Shown: positions 45,401 to 52,550, counted from the stretch's first letter. The stretch: 64,000 bases of DNA from Croceimicrobium sp965228705 (GCF_965228705.1 NZ_OZ245832.1:2728001-2792000), one strand, 5' to 3'. The notes: generated by a model not told the origin, from the letters alone. Numbers and translations: made by a program.

Positions 45401-46485
45401 CTATAGGAGTTATAGATCTCCAAAACATTTCCCCCACTAAAAGGCTGGGTGGAATTGCCACTACTTAAAGCTTCCACTCTACCATAAGCAGATGAATAGG
45501 TGTGGTAATCCATCCAACAGGGCTCAAAATCCCCATCGCTGGTAATATCGAAGTTAGTAAAGTAAGGAGCGGTGAAAGGAACACAGCTGGTGATGAAAGC
45601 AAAAGGCCCTCTCCAAATACTCAGGTTTCCAACCGCTGTACTATCTCTTAACCAAACCTCGTAATGAGTGGCTGGACTTAGTCCGTTTAGGGTAGCACTT
45701 GATTGTCCACTAAAAACATTTTTAGTAGCATCTGGCCAATAGAAACCCCTTGGACCAACCACAATCTGGGTATGGGGACTTACTGATGTCCAGGCTACAT
45801 CAACTGAAGTAGCGGTAACATTCGAAATACTCGCTGATGTTGGAGCAGCGGTAGTACTTGAAATGATACTTACTTGATCCAAACCTAGACCATCTCCACC
45901 CGTTAGGCCAACGTCGTCTTTTTCACTCCAACGGATTTGAGTAGTGGCACTAAAGTTTTGACTATTTGCGGTAAGGATAGAGTCAATCTTCAAATCGGCT
46001 CTTTGCCAATCTGATGGACTGCCACTGTTCCAATCAAAAATTGTGATCCAAGTATCACTGTCGCTTCCTCTTAAAAAAACTTGATCAATCGCGTCTTCTT
46101 CATCCGCAAAATCGGCATAATAGAAGCTCAGATAAATATCTTCCGGATCTGTTGCATTTACATTCGAAAGATCAATAGTTAATATAAGGTTTGCAGTATC
46201 CGACCGGGTTACAGATGCAATCCCTAAGGAAGTTCCTTGGAAATCACCAGTAATATTGCTGGTTCCCGATGGAATTCCCATTTCCATTACAGCACTTGTC
46301 CCTGGACCTTCGAAGGACCATTTGGCTGAAGGATCGCAAATAAAAACAGAATCGGAGTTGATTGTCCCCGAAAGGGAATTGAAGCTCTGGACATAGGGCA
46401 AGCTTGCAGGTGTACTCAAATTACATTGAGCATAGGCACCCACAGAGCTAACCAAGCCCAGAAGGCTTAGTATTACTTTCTTCAT
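39460..46485 (-). CDS. Second giant T9SS-secreted multidomain adhesin (2341 aa)
   Basis: Signal peptide MKKVILSLLGLVSSVGAYAQ. Order: an N-terminal lectin/MAM-like domain, FN3 (about 205-300), two nearly identical 271-residue MAM+FN3 units (302-572 and 573-843), two further MAM+FN3 pairs, a right-handed beta-helix (about 1388-1818, ending MGADEFTP), beta domains including a CARDB-like segment (about 1820-1930), a PKD domain (about 2170-2250, WDFGDGNTGSG) and a T9SS type A sorting domain (about 2262-2341, LAVYPNPASDYI ... ASGVYILEI). Same building blocks as the gene at 14759-23707 in a different order. Likely a surface adhesin. It sits between paaD and paaG, splitting the paa genes. Confidence 0.92.
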   Translation of the reverse strand: MKKVILSLLGLVSSVGAYAQCNLSTPASLPYVQSFNSLSGTINSDSVFICDPSAKWSFEGPGTSAVMEMGIPSGTSNITGDFQGTSLGIASVTRSDTANLILTIDLSNVNATDPEDIYLSFYYADFADEEDAIDQVFLRGSDSDTWITIFDWNSGSPSDWQRADLKIDSILTANSQNFSATTQIRWSEKDDVGLTGGDGLGLDQVSIISSTTAAPTSASISNVTATSVDVAWTSVSPHTQIVVGPRGFYWPDATKNVFSGQSSATLNGLSPATHYEVWLRDSTAVGNLSIWRGPFAFITSCVPFTAPYFTNFDITSDGDFEPCWMDYHTYSSAYGRVEALSSGNSTQPFSGGNVLEIYNSYSSTSDTILAISPEFSDMTAGDKQIRFMLAASDANTDLIVATLSTNGLGATATFIDTIDIAVNNTWQEVAVPLTSANGYNGTDKYIALIHNRGGGTYDDIYIDDFNYEVIPACPRILTASFTNVSFNSAVMNFSSTSDSVQVEWGPAGFTKGTGCIGNAANGPVTISDALDPTCATSLAPVTTYDVYIRNNCTTAGNGYSTWSGPFSFTTTCAPYTAPYFTDFDATSDGDFEPCWMDYHTYSSAYGRVEALSSSNATQPFSGSNVLEIYNSGSSTTDTLLAITPEFSDMIAGDKQIRFRLAANDANTDLIVATLNTNGPGAIATFIDTIDIISSNNWQEVAIPLTTALGYNGTDKYIALIHNRGGGTYDDIYIDDFHYEVIPPCPKIYGASFSAISHNSAVMNFTSTSDSVQVEWGPAGFTQGTGCLGNEANGPVTISDALDPSCALSIAPQTTYDVYIRNNCTTAGDGYSSWNGPFSFTTGCAPIIPPHVEDFSAGFVPDVCWDEAGDGDPSTGPTGLGSGSWITDGFANIGTTGAVKVNMYAASKNEWILTPSYDLGSTTPMQMEFDFGVFDFGNSTPDSIGSDDMIQVLISTDNGASWNALDTIDQTFKTLPGGNHLIYSLATYSGVVRFAIWATEGSVNDPGDVDAMVDNFEVRPIPSCAASNAVVLDSASSYDASFSWTAGSGLSFEIQVDTTGFTVGAARFGDTVTVTNTTIYGLSPNTEYEFYIRDICGGADGNSIWSGPFTFRTECLAVFATPVLFDLEDLSIGSSLAFDNCWTSDRTSAPGWEIEEADGTDLNSTTTGPDYDHTLGTSGGKYWFLETSSGSTGSEANLTSPAFDLSSLTEPSLYFWYHMYGSSMGNLHIDIEHNGTWYTDYYLIEGEQDTSGADDWNLMELNLAAFVNDTIHVRFRGERGTSYYSDMSLDDIEIAEASNCSSPLLFTSSNLSPTSIDLDWSSYGGQYNVAWGPQGFLQGTNTSAGNVNSGVNPPYTLGSLTPNTYYDVYVQDTCNTGLWVGPISFKTPCTSPLAGGTYTIGTSPSDDFPSFDSVATILNGCGISGPVVFNVQAGTYVDKLHLQSVAGVSGTNTITFNGTGGSDSLIYNGQSHQTAVLIENTSQVTLNAMTIVNNGSSEAFGILLMGNSDTVTISNSTVVLDTTGTGSDVVGILTSSSYENDLTEGADVDYLTIESCTIIGGYTAINLEGKTTGDPSIGHMIRDNHLRSQSSYGIYADEMQDISFLRNTIDQTRGSSTDGIYTFDMNNFTFEGNKITVTDYALYLNDANDGFAITNPSRIVNNMISSTDDYGIYLNDFENIEVYHNTVMGEPAMAINDQDTVWVVNNIFVSTGDFAFESFDNFNSSEQIDYNLYFSGNTDAFDIGTSTYTTLADWQAGDATQNVNSVYGDPVFINAPEDLHVVGVAANDVGDNSIGISVDIDGDTRPQAPSTVVDMGADEFTPLANDAYLSEILAQSECGDSATAISVVFQNLGQNTISNLQVSLNVSGGLTATLSANYTGTLSSYQVDTIQVGTINTYAGAKNVSLNGILNLSGDQNADNDTLTLSPLNYTAFLPVGFDSTYCANADTAYLRGLSQDGINYAWYASNSPSDTVPLALGDTLKVPTSGAASTYYLAYASGLDSISAGFSGTSQANCNFFDVLPSKDIELVAVDMNINSSGPQDVMVFARAGSFAGNITSLAGWTRLDSLSVISNGVGNPTHVSLANTFPMTAGSTYSVLVISTTSLLKYEPGTSAGAVVVQNNDLTIFEGVTTNWPLGGTVFNPRAWNGRLYYNSPDAVCSVNRVPVQLTAGADTATAAFSVGGSQPNFTFDASTSVNADTYTWDFGDGNTGSGVSTSHTYTSNGVYNVVLTVNDTTDCYSVAMDSTTIEVNIGLEENPLQTSLAVYPNPASDYINVEFDVVNSANAKIRLLDAQGRALSESNERAQGDQFRYRLDVSQLASGVYILEIESGDRTAQERISIR
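43957..45582 (-). repeat. 813-bp tandem duplication (MAM+FN3 unit) in the second giant adhesin
   Basis: Copies at 44770-45582 and 43957-44769 align without a frame change at a constant offset of 813 bp. Most residues are identical, and long runs are unchanged (for example FEPCWMDYHTYSSAYGRVEA). The DNA is far more alike than any other pair of domains in either giant gene, so the duplication is recent. Confidence 0.9.
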
Positions 46486-46557
46486 TTTATAGGTATTTTT
46501 TACAGTAAAAATCTGTTACCGAAAAGCATAGGGTGGCTTTCGGCACAGGGCGGGCTC

Positions 46558-46590
46558 AATAAACTTTAAGGTTGCAGAGTAAAGTTTATT
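46558..46590 (-). promoter_or_regulatory. Perfect 11-bp stem-loop at the 5' end of the second giant adhesin transcript
   Basis: AATAAACTTTA (46558-46568) and TAAAGTTTATT (46580-46590) flank an 11-nt loop, starting a few bases after a TACTTTTG -7 box on the minus strand. The RNA would therefore begin with a hairpin, about 70 nt before the start codon. It could stabilise the mRNA or be an operator. Confidence 0.55.
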
Positions 46591-46593
46591 TAG

Positions 46594-46601
46594 CAAAAGT
46601 A
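46594..46601 (-). promoter_or_regulatory. -7 promoter element for the second giant adhesin gene
   Basis: Minus strand TACTTTTG (TAnnTTTG), about 110 nt upstream of the start codon. No clear -33 TTG at the usual distance. Confidence 0.5.
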
Positions 46602-46764
46602 TAATCCGGGAAATGCTACATAGGCAGAGAAATTATAGTTAAATAGGGCTGCACTAATATACAGATAATCGAATGACTTGATTTCATGCAAACTAGTAAA
46701 CGTGTTTGCATTAATTCATTATCCGGTTTCCGAACGAATTTAGGATCTGAGCCAGCTAATTAAT

Positions 46765-47244
46765 TTACAAACACTTAAAGTAGTCGAAGGGTTCTTTACA
46801 GTCTTCACACTTATAAAGTGCCTTGCAGGCGGTTGATCCAAACTGAGAAACCATTGTTGTATTGCGCGATTTACAGCGCGGGCACATTACTTTTTTAGCC
46901 TCTCCAAATAATACGGATTTGTCGGCTGAACTACCTTCCGGAGGGGCAATGCCATATTCCTGAAGCTTGGCCTTGCCTTCATCCGTCATCCAATCAGTAG
47001 TCCAAGGAGGAGATAGTAAAGTTTTGATTTCCACCTCATTGTAACCGGCTTCTTCCAAGGCCCAGCGAATATTGCTCTCGATTTCATTCATGGCCGGACA
47101 GCCAGAATAAGTTGGCGTAATACTAACGACAATCTTTTGGTCTTGAATTTCGACCTCCCGAACCACCCCCATATCCACTACGGTTAGTACGGGAATCTCG
47201 GGATCCGCAACGTTTTTGAGAATCTTCCAAATCGCTTCTGTCAT
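46765..47244 (-). CDS. paaD: Phenylacetate degradation maturation factor PaaD (DUF59)
   Basis: 159 aa. Residues about 1-90 are a MIP18/DUF59 domain (NVADPEIPVLTVVDMGVVRE ... TYSGCPAM, with its conserved Cys). The C-terminus is a zinc-ribbon-like cluster of Cys (CPRCKSRN ... CKALYKCEDC). PaaD is needed for making the active epoxidase, probably by supplying an Fe-S cluster to PaaE. It is last in the paaABCD run, 99 nt after paaC. The 279 bp beyond it hold only the promoter region of the giant adhesin gene. Confidence 0.92.
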   Translation of the reverse strand: MTEAIWKILKNVADPEIPVLTVVDMGVVREVEIQDQKIVVSITPTYSGCPAMNEIESNIRWALEEAGYNEVEIKTLLSPPWTTDWMTDEGKAKLQEYGIAPPEGSSADKSVLFGEAKKVMCPRCKSRNTTMVSQFGSTACKALYKCEDCKEPFDYFKCL

Positions 47245-47343
47245 GGCTCGTCCCTCTTTATCTCACTTTTAAATGATTGCGCAAGAATACACAAACAAAT
47301 TTCTCTGCAGCCTGACTTCCAATGGAGTGGAACAGATCTAATT

Positions 47344-48096
47344 CTACCAGGTGGCTTCGGGATACATGCGGGGAAGATGTTGCATTACCGCTAATACATA
47401 GCCTAAATACTCGCTATGCTCCCCTTGTTTTCCGCCACTTTGCATCCAGCCGTCTTCTGGTCTTTCCAATGTGGCAAGGCTGAGAATTTCATTTACTTTT
47501 TGATCCCACTGCACTTTAATTTCAGCAAGATTTACAGCAATACCTTCGGCTAGCAATGCCTCATCAACGGCATCCATGCTAAATAATTCGCCGGTCCACT
47601 CCCAAAGATCATTTAGGGATGTTTGTACGCGTTGGTGACTTTTTTCGGTGCCATCGCCCAAGCGAATCACCCATTCTGCACTCCATTGGGCATGATAGGT
47701 AATTTCCTTAATCGCTTTGTGAGCAATTTCCTTCAAGCGATTATCTGTACTATTCAAAAGGGCTGAATAGAAAAAGTAATTGTAGGTATCAAATAAAAAT
47801 TGACGCACAATTGTTCGGCCCCAATCTCCATTTTCGAGCTCTACCAATAAACAGTTATGGTATTCGGTTTCGGGACGAAGAAAGGCCACCTTATCTTCGG
47901 TATAATCGCTTCCTTTTTGTTCTGCTGCATATTGCATCAACATGCGAGCCTGCCCCAATTGATCCAAGGCAATATTGGAAAGGGCAATATCTTGCTCAAG
48001 GATGGGACCATGTCCGCACCACTCACCCAAACGCTGTCCCAGAATTAAAGCATTGTCGCCTAAACGGAGGGTATATTCTAATAATTGTGCTTTCAA
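47344..48096 (-). CDS. paaC: Phenylacetyl-CoA epoxidase subunit PaaC
   Basis: 250 aa, the usual PaaC length, almost wholly helical (ferritin-like). It begins KAQLLEYTLRLGDNALILGQ and contains SNIALDQLGQARMLMQYAAE and KEITYHAQWSAEWVIRLGDG, landmarks of the family. PaaC resembles PaaA but has lost the diiron site and acts as the structural partner of PaaA in the epoxidase. It is 27 nt after paaB. Confidence 0.93.
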   Translation of the reverse strand: MKAQLLEYTLRLGDNALILGQRLGEWCGHGPILEQDIALSNIALDQLGQARMLMQYAAEQKGSDYTEDKVAFLRPETEYHNCLLVELENGDWGRTIVRQFLFDTYNYFFYSALLNSTDNRLKEIAHKAIKEITYHAQWSAEWVIRLGDGTEKSHQRVQTSLNDLWEWTGELFSMDAVDEALLAEGIAVNLAEIKVQWDQKVNEILSLATLERPEDGWMQSGGKQGEHSEYLGYVLAVMQHLPRMYPEATW

Positions 48097-48123
48097 GATG
48101 CTTGATTTTGCAAGATCAGGGGT

Positions 48124-48414
48124 CTACATATGACCTACCTCATCCGGAATTTCATAAAAAGTTGGATGACGATAAACTTTGTCGTCCGACGGGGTGAATA
48201 ATGGTTCCGCTTCATCGGGTGAAGAGGCGGTAATCGCTTCGGAGGGTACTACCCAAATGCTTACTCCTTCGCTACGACGTGTATACACATCGCGAGCGTT
48301 TTTAATGGCCATTTCGGCATCAGGAGCATGTAAACTACCCACATGCTTGTGGCTCAATCCGTTTCGGGAGCGAATAAAAATCTCCCAAATTTTCCAATTG
48401 TCTTTGCTACTCAT
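48124..48414 (-). CDS. paaB: Phenylacetyl-CoA epoxidase subunit PaaB
   Basis: 96 aa, typical PaaB size. WKIWEIFIRSRNGLSHKHVG and LHAPDAEMAIKNARDVYTRR, then SIWVVPSEAI, are the hallmark segments. PaaB bridges PaaAC units in the larger epoxidase assembly. It lies 49 nt after paaA. Confidence 0.95.
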   Translation of the reverse strand: MSSKDNWKIWEIFIRSRNGLSHKHVGSLHAPDAEMAIKNARDVYTRRSEGVSIWVVPSEAITASSPDEAEPLFTPSDDKVYRHPTFYEIPDEVGHM

Positions 48415-48463
48415 AGCTATGTACTTGGGCCGAGATGGCCGGTTTGGTCTTTTTTATAATGGC

Positions 48464-49420
48464 TTAGGCCGCGCTACCTTCTTTGGCTTTGCGCGCCGCT
48501 TGCTTTTCGGCATAGGCATTGGCGGCTTCGCGAACCCATTCGCCCTTGGCATGAGCTTCCTGGCGAGCACGCAAACGCTGCTTATTGCATTTACCATTTC
48601 CTTTGATCACCTGGTAAAATTCTTCCCAGTCAATCGTGCCGAAATCATAATGACCGCGCTCCTCATTCCATTTTAAATCCGGATCGGGGACGGTAAGTCC
48701 TAAATACTCTGCCTGTGGAATAGTTTTATCAATAAACTCCTGACGCAACTCATCATTACTCTTGCGCTTAATCTTCCACTTCATGGATTGCGCAGAGTTC
48801 GGAGAATTGTCATCAGTAGGCCCAAACATCATTAAGGATGGCCACCACCAGCGATTTAAGGCATCTTGAGCCATTTGCTTCTGCTCTGGCGTACCTTGAG
48901 CCAAAGTCATTAAGATTTCATATCCCTGACGTTGGTGGAAACTTTCCTCCTTGCAAATCCGCACCATAGCGCGGCTATAAGGACCGTAAGAGGTACGGCA
49001 TAACATTACCTGATTAGCAATGGCCGCTCCGTCTACCAACCAACCAATGGCACCAATATCGGCCCAGGTTGGAGTGGGATAATTAAATATACTGGAGTAC
49101 TTAGCCTTTCCGCTTAAAAGATCATCGACCATATCCATACGATCGGCTCCTAAGGTTTCGGCAGCACTGTAGAGGTATAATCCGTGACCTGCTTCATCTT
49201 GCACTTTGGCCAATAAAGCCACTTTACGGCGCAAGGATGGTGCGCGGGTAATCCAGTTGGCCTCTGGCAACATTCCGACTACTTCCGAATGCGCATGCTG
49301 TGAAATCTGTCGAATTAGGGTCTTCCGGTACTTTTCCGGCATCCAATCTTTCGGCTCCACCTTGTTCTCTCCGTCAACATAGGCCTGAAAGCGTTCCTCC
49401 AAATTCATTTCTTTGGTCAT
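48464..49420 (-). CDS. paaA: Phenylacetyl-CoA 1,2-epoxidase catalytic subunit PaaA
   Basis: 318 aa from the ATG at 49420; an upstream in-frame start would run through both the -7 box and palindrome. Diiron ligands are visible as DEAGH (Glu76, His79) and EESFH (Glu159, His162), with SEVVGMLPEANW near 45-56 supplying a further Glu. The C-terminal segment ends in an Ala/Lys-rich tail. PaaA inserts one oxygen atom into phenylacetyl-CoA to form the ring epoxide, with electrons from PaaE. First gene of paaABCD. Confidence 0.95.
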   Translation of the reverse strand: MTKEMNLEERFQAYVDGENKVEPKDWMPEKYRKTLIRQISQHAHSEVVGMLPEANWITRAPSLRRKVALLAKVQDEAGHGLYLYSAAETLGADRMDMVDDLLSGKAKYSSIFNYPTPTWADIGAIGWLVDGAAIANQVMLCRTSYGPYSRAMVRICKEESFHQRQGYEILMTLAQGTPEQKQMAQDALNRWWWPSLMMFGPTDDNSPNSAQSMKWKIKRKSNDELRQEFIDKTIPQAEYLGLTVPDPDLKWNEERGHYDFGTIDWEEFYQVIKGNGKCNKQRLRARQEAHAKGEWVREAANAYAEKQAARKAKEGSAA

Positions 49421-49443
49421 AATCGTCTTTTTTGAGAGGGTTA

Positions 49444-49451
49444 CAAAGATA
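49444..49451 (-). promoter_or_regulatory. -7 promoter element for paaABCD
   Basis: Minus strand TATCTTTG (TAnnTTTG), 24 nt before the paaA start. The -33 region has TTAG rather than TTG, suggesting a weak or activated promoter. Confidence 0.5.
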
Positions 49452-49476
49452 GCATCTATACTTAAAACTAAGCTGA

Positions 49477-49493
49477 TTTGGAATTGTTCCAAA
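49477..49493. promoter_or_regulatory. Perfect palindrome between divergent paaA and paaE promoters (operator candidate)
   Basis: TTTGGAA and TTCCAAA flank TTG in the 112-bp intergenic region. The central TTG is 20 nt upstream of the paaE -7 box, so a bound protein would cover the paaE -33 element and lie just upstream of the paaA promoter. Confidence 0.6.
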
Positions 49494-49506
49494 GAGCATT
49501 AGAACG

Positions 49507-49514
49507 TACTTTTG
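49507..49514 (+). promoter_or_regulatory. -7 promoter element for paaE
   Basis: TACTTTTG (TAnnTTTG) 18 nt before the start codon, with a TTG -33 element at 49484-49486 (20-nt spacer). Confidence 0.6.
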
Positions 49515-49532
49515 CCAAAATAGATAGATTCT

Positions 49533-50678
49533 ATGCTCAACTTTTTCAAAAAGGTCAAAAAGGCTCCTTCCTCTTTATTTAGCAATGAGAAAAAACACAG
49601 CCGACCTACCTTACACGATTTAACCGTATTAGATATATGTAGGGAAACTCCCGATTGCGTTTCCGTAGCATTCGAGGTTCCTGCAGAGTTAAGTGAGGCT
49701 TACCACTTTAAGCCTGGCCAATATCTTACCCTTGAAGCCCAGATTGATGGCGAAGCTGTTCGCCGTTCCTACTCCTTATGCTCCAGTCCTTTTGATGGCG
49801 AATTGCGTGTTGCTATTAAGGAAGTAGAAGGTGGTAAATTCAGTACCTGGGCCAACCAGAAATTAACTGTAGGCACCCCAATGCGGGTGATGACTCCGGA
49901 AGGAAATTTCACCGCCAATATTGATCCTCGAGAAAAGCACAATTATGTGGGTTTCGCCGCCGGATCCGGAATTACCCCGGTTTACAGCATCCTGAAATCC
50001 GTATTGGAAAATGAGCCCGAGTCTACTTTCACCCTGTTTTATGGGAATAAGTCGGCGAAGTCTGTGATTTTCAAGGAGCAAATTGAAGCCCTGAAAAACC
50101 AATATATGAACCGCCTTGAGGTGCATCATGTATTGAGCCGTGAAGATCAAGGTACCGATTATTTGAAAGGACGTATCGACGCTTTAAAATGTAAAGTCTT
50201 TGCCGAGCGCTTTTTTGATATTTCTGAAGTGGATGGCTATTTCCTTTGTGGCCCCGAAGCCATGATTAATGGGGTTAGTGAAGAGCTGCAAAGCTTGGGA
50301 GCTGATAAGAGCCGCATCCACTATGAACTCTTTAATACTCCAGCCCAAAGCCTGGCCGGAAAAACCAAGGTTAGCAGTCAGCAAAATGGTGCTAAGCTGG
50401 ATTCTAAAATCACGGTGATTCTGGATGGTGATGAAACTCATTTCGACCTTAACAGTGATGGCGATTGCATCCTGGATGCCGCACTAGACGCTGGTGCCGA
50501 TGTTCCTTATGCCTGTAAAGGAGCGGTGTGCTGTACCTGCCGAGCCAAAGTGATTGAAGGCGAAGTGGAAATGGAAATGAACTACGCCCTGGAAGATGAC
50601 GAGGTGGAAGACGGCTATGTACTTACTTGCCAAAGTCACCCTCGCACCGAAAAGGTAGTCGTTAGCTTCGACGATTAA
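49533..50678 (+). CDS. paaE: Phenylacetyl-CoA epoxidase reductase subunit PaaE
   Basis: 381 aa. After a short basic N-terminus comes an FAD domain (RRSYSLCSSPFDGEL near 74-88), an NAD domain (AGSGITPVYSILKS near 149, YFLCGPEAMI near 248) and a plant-type 2Fe-2S ferredoxin (Cys328, Cys333, Cys336, Cys366; CKGAVCCTC). It passes electrons from NAD(P)H to the PaaABC diiron centre. It is transcribed away from paaABCD rather than with it, the two sharing a control region with a palindrome. Convergent with elaA, 6 nt between the ends. Confidence 0.94.
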   Translation: MLNFFKKVKKAPSSLFSNEKKHSRPTLHDLTVLDICRETPDCVSVAFEVPAELSEAYHFKPGQYLTLEAQIDGEAVRRSYSLCSSPFDGELRVAIKEVEGGKFSTWANQKLTVGTPMRVMTPEGNFTANIDPREKHNYVGFAAGSGITPVYSILKSVLENEPESTFTLFYGNKSAKSVIFKEQIEALKNQYMNRLEVHHVLSREDQGTDYLKGRIDALKCKVFAERFFDISEVDGYFLCGPEAMINGVSEELQSLGADKSRIHYELFNTPAQSLAGKTKVSSQQNGAKLDSKITVILDGDETHFDLNSDGDCILDAALDAGADVPYACKGAVCCTCRAKVIEGEVEMEMNYALEDDEVEDGYVLTCQSHPRTEKVVVSFDD

Positions 50679-50684
50679 ATTCCT

Positions 50685-51131
50685 TTAATCCTCTTTTAGT
50701 TTCATATCCACGTGCATTACCATCACGTCTGGATAGGATTCTCCTATGGTTTCAAAACCAAAGGAAGCATAAAAGCTTTCCAGGTATTGTTGGGCCTGTA
50801 TTTTTACGGGGGCATCGGGCCATTGCTTTTTTAAGTCGGCCAAAGCCCTGCTTACCAGTTCACGGCCAATCCCTTTATTGCGATTTTCTTTAGCCAATAC
50901 GATTCGGCCTAAACTGGCTTCTGGATAAACCGTATTGGGTGGACAAATACGGGCGTAGGCAATGAGCTCTGCCCCTTCCCAGGCAAAAAGATGTCGGGAT
51001 TTTAGATCGTGCTCATCTACCTCCGGATAAGGGCAGCCTTGCTCTACCACAAACACATCCGTACGTAATTTATAGGCTTCAAAAAGCTCTCGGGTAGTAA
51101 GTTCCTCCCAGTTCTTAGTGGACCAAATCAT
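50685..51131 (-). CDS. elaA: GNAT family N-acetyltransferase ElaA
   Basis: 148 aa single-domain acetyltransferase. The N-terminal pattern LRTDVFVVEQGCPYPEVDEH is typical of the ElaA subfamily. The acetyl-CoA-binding loop is LAKENRNKGIGRELVSRAL (Q/R-x-x-G-x-G/A), followed by YLESFYASFGFETIGESY. Substrate unknown. It is a single gene placed after the terminator of the outer-membrane barrel gene. Confidence 0.9.
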   Translation of the reverse strand: MIWSTKNWEELTTRELFEAYKLRTDVFVVEQGCPYPEVDEHDLKSRHLFAWEGAELIAYARICPPNTVYPEASLGRIVLAKENRNKGIGRELVSRALADLKKQWPDAPVKIQAQQYLESFYASFGFETIGESYPDVMVMHVDMKLKED

Positions 51132-51153
51132 GGCTTAAAAGTACGTCTGAAAA

Positions 51154-51185
51154 CAAAAAAAGCGATCCCCTCCATGGATCGCTTT
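51154..51185 (-). terminator. Terminator of the sigma-factor operon
   Basis: AAAGC + GATCC (51159-51168) pairs with GGATC + GCTTT (51176-51185); T-run on the minus strand. It lies after the barrel gene and 23 nt before the elaA start. Confidence 0.85.
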
Positions 51186-51222
51186 GGTTTTTGCCCAGCA
51201 CACGAATTGGGCAAATGTATTT

Positions 51223-52521
51223 TTAGAGTGTATAACCTAAAGTTACGTTCAGCATATTATAGCTGGCCGGACCTTTATTGGCTTGGAAGAACTCATTTAA
51301 ATCGTAAGATGCGGTTACCTTAAAGGATCCGTAACCCACTTGGGCCATCAATCCATAACGGAATTGATTGGTGAAGAAATCATCGTAGGCTTTCTCCTCT
51401 ACGCGACGGTAAACAGTAGTGCTGTATTCCAACTCGCGTTTAGCTAAGAGACGCACGCCTCCATAACCACCTACACCAAAGGTCCAGGAATCATCACGGT
51501 CGCCAGCTTCACTTAAATCCAACTGGAACATTACTGGGATATTGAAATAAGCGATGTGGTACTTATTCTTTTCGTACACATTGTTGGTACCGATATTGGC
51601 AAAGGAAGAACCGCTGGTATCTACCATTAATACTTCAGAACCTTTTAAGCGGAAGTTATGCCAAGAGAAGTCGAGGCCATATTTGAAATAGAATTTGCTG
51701 TAAGGACTTCCCAGACGAGTTTTGTAGCCAATTCCCATATTAAAGGAAGTAGACTTCCAGAACTCCAATTCACCGGCCACGTTTTCTACTAAGTACTGAC
51801 CATCCTCTAATTGCTGGTTAAAACCGAAAGCAATGTCAAAGTAATCTTCAGTACGCTCAATGGTTTTCGACTTTTTACGCTCGCTCAGGTCAAAGAAATC
51901 ACTGGCATCAAAGTCTTCATCATCCTCATCGGTATCGATTTCAAATTCTTGATCACCGATAATTACACCTTCCTTAGAGATGATAATCTTCTTCTTACCA
52001 GAGTCTTGTTCCATTCCTGTCATTGGAGGCATAGGGGGCATTGGAGGCATCAAAGGCGCTTTTGCCATTCCTAAAGAATCGCTTTCCATATCGCGCTCCA
52101 ATTCTGTACTCCATGCTTCCATGCTTTCTTCATAGCGATCGGCCCAGGCTTCCATGCGCTCGGCATAAGATTCACTCCAATTTTCCATGATGACTTCGAA
52201 GTTTTCCATGCTTTGCTCAAAGCTTTCTTCAGCTTTATCACGTAACACATCCGCTTCCTCTTCACTGAGTTTACCGGCTTTTTCTTGAGCATCAATTTTT
52301 TTCAAAATGCGCTCATGGTTTGCCTGAAGCTTGGCTACTTGCTGAGTGGCAAAGCCAATCATGCTGGCCAGGTCACTTTGATTCATATCCTTATTGGCGT
52401 CCCAACTCAGGGTGTTCTCTTCTATTTGAAGCTCGATTTTACGCTTGGCGGTGGTATCGCTTTGCGCAGCCAAACCAAAGCCGAAGGCAATAAGTAAGGC
52501 GGTTAATACAGACTTTTTCAT
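51223..52521 (-). CDS. Outer-membrane beta-barrel protein with periplasmic coiled coil
   Basis: 432 aa from the ATG at 52521 (signal peptide MKKSVLTALLIAFGFGLAAQ). Residues about 45-150 form an acidic helical stretch, with Trp at 115, 126 and 137, exactly 11 apart, each preceded by ME-x. A Pro/Met-rich linker (about 157-170, PLMPPMPPMPPMTGM) and an acidic segment (195-210) follow. Residues about 225-432 look like a small outer-membrane barrel (alternating aromatic/hydrophobic strands, final strand ending LNVTLGYTL). It is the last gene of the sigma/anti-sigma operon, so it is probably a target or sensor of that envelope-stress-type system. No exact family known to me. Confidence 0.75.
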   Translation of the reverse strand: MKKSVLTALLIAFGFGLAAQSDTTAKRKIELQIEENTLSWDANKDMNQSDLASMIGFATQQVAKLQANHERILKKIDAQEKAGKLSEEEADVLRDKAEESFEQSMENFEVIMENWSESYAERMEAWADRYEESMEAWSTELERDMESDSLGMAKAPLMPPMPPMPPMTGMEQDSGKKKIIISKEGVIIGDQEFEIDTDEDDEDFDASDFFDLSERKKSKTIERTEDYFDIAFGFNQQLEDGQYLVENVAGELEFWKSTSFNMGIGYKTRLGSPYSKFYFKYGLDFSWHNFRLKGSEVLMVDTSGSSFANIGTNNVYEKNKYHIAYFNIPVMFQLDLSEAGDRDDSWTFGVGGYGGVRLLAKRELEYSTTVYRRVEEKAYDDFFTNQFRYGLMAQVGYGSFKVTASYDLNEFFQANKGPASYNMLNVTLGYTL

Positions 52522-52550
52522 TTTTATGTTTGTTTTAAAATTGGAAGTAT

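Noticed and set aside
39460..46485. Repeated DNA units in giant genes considered as CRISPR or other array
   Set aside because: Units are long, in frame and translate to MAM/FN3 domains, with no short repeat-spacer structure.
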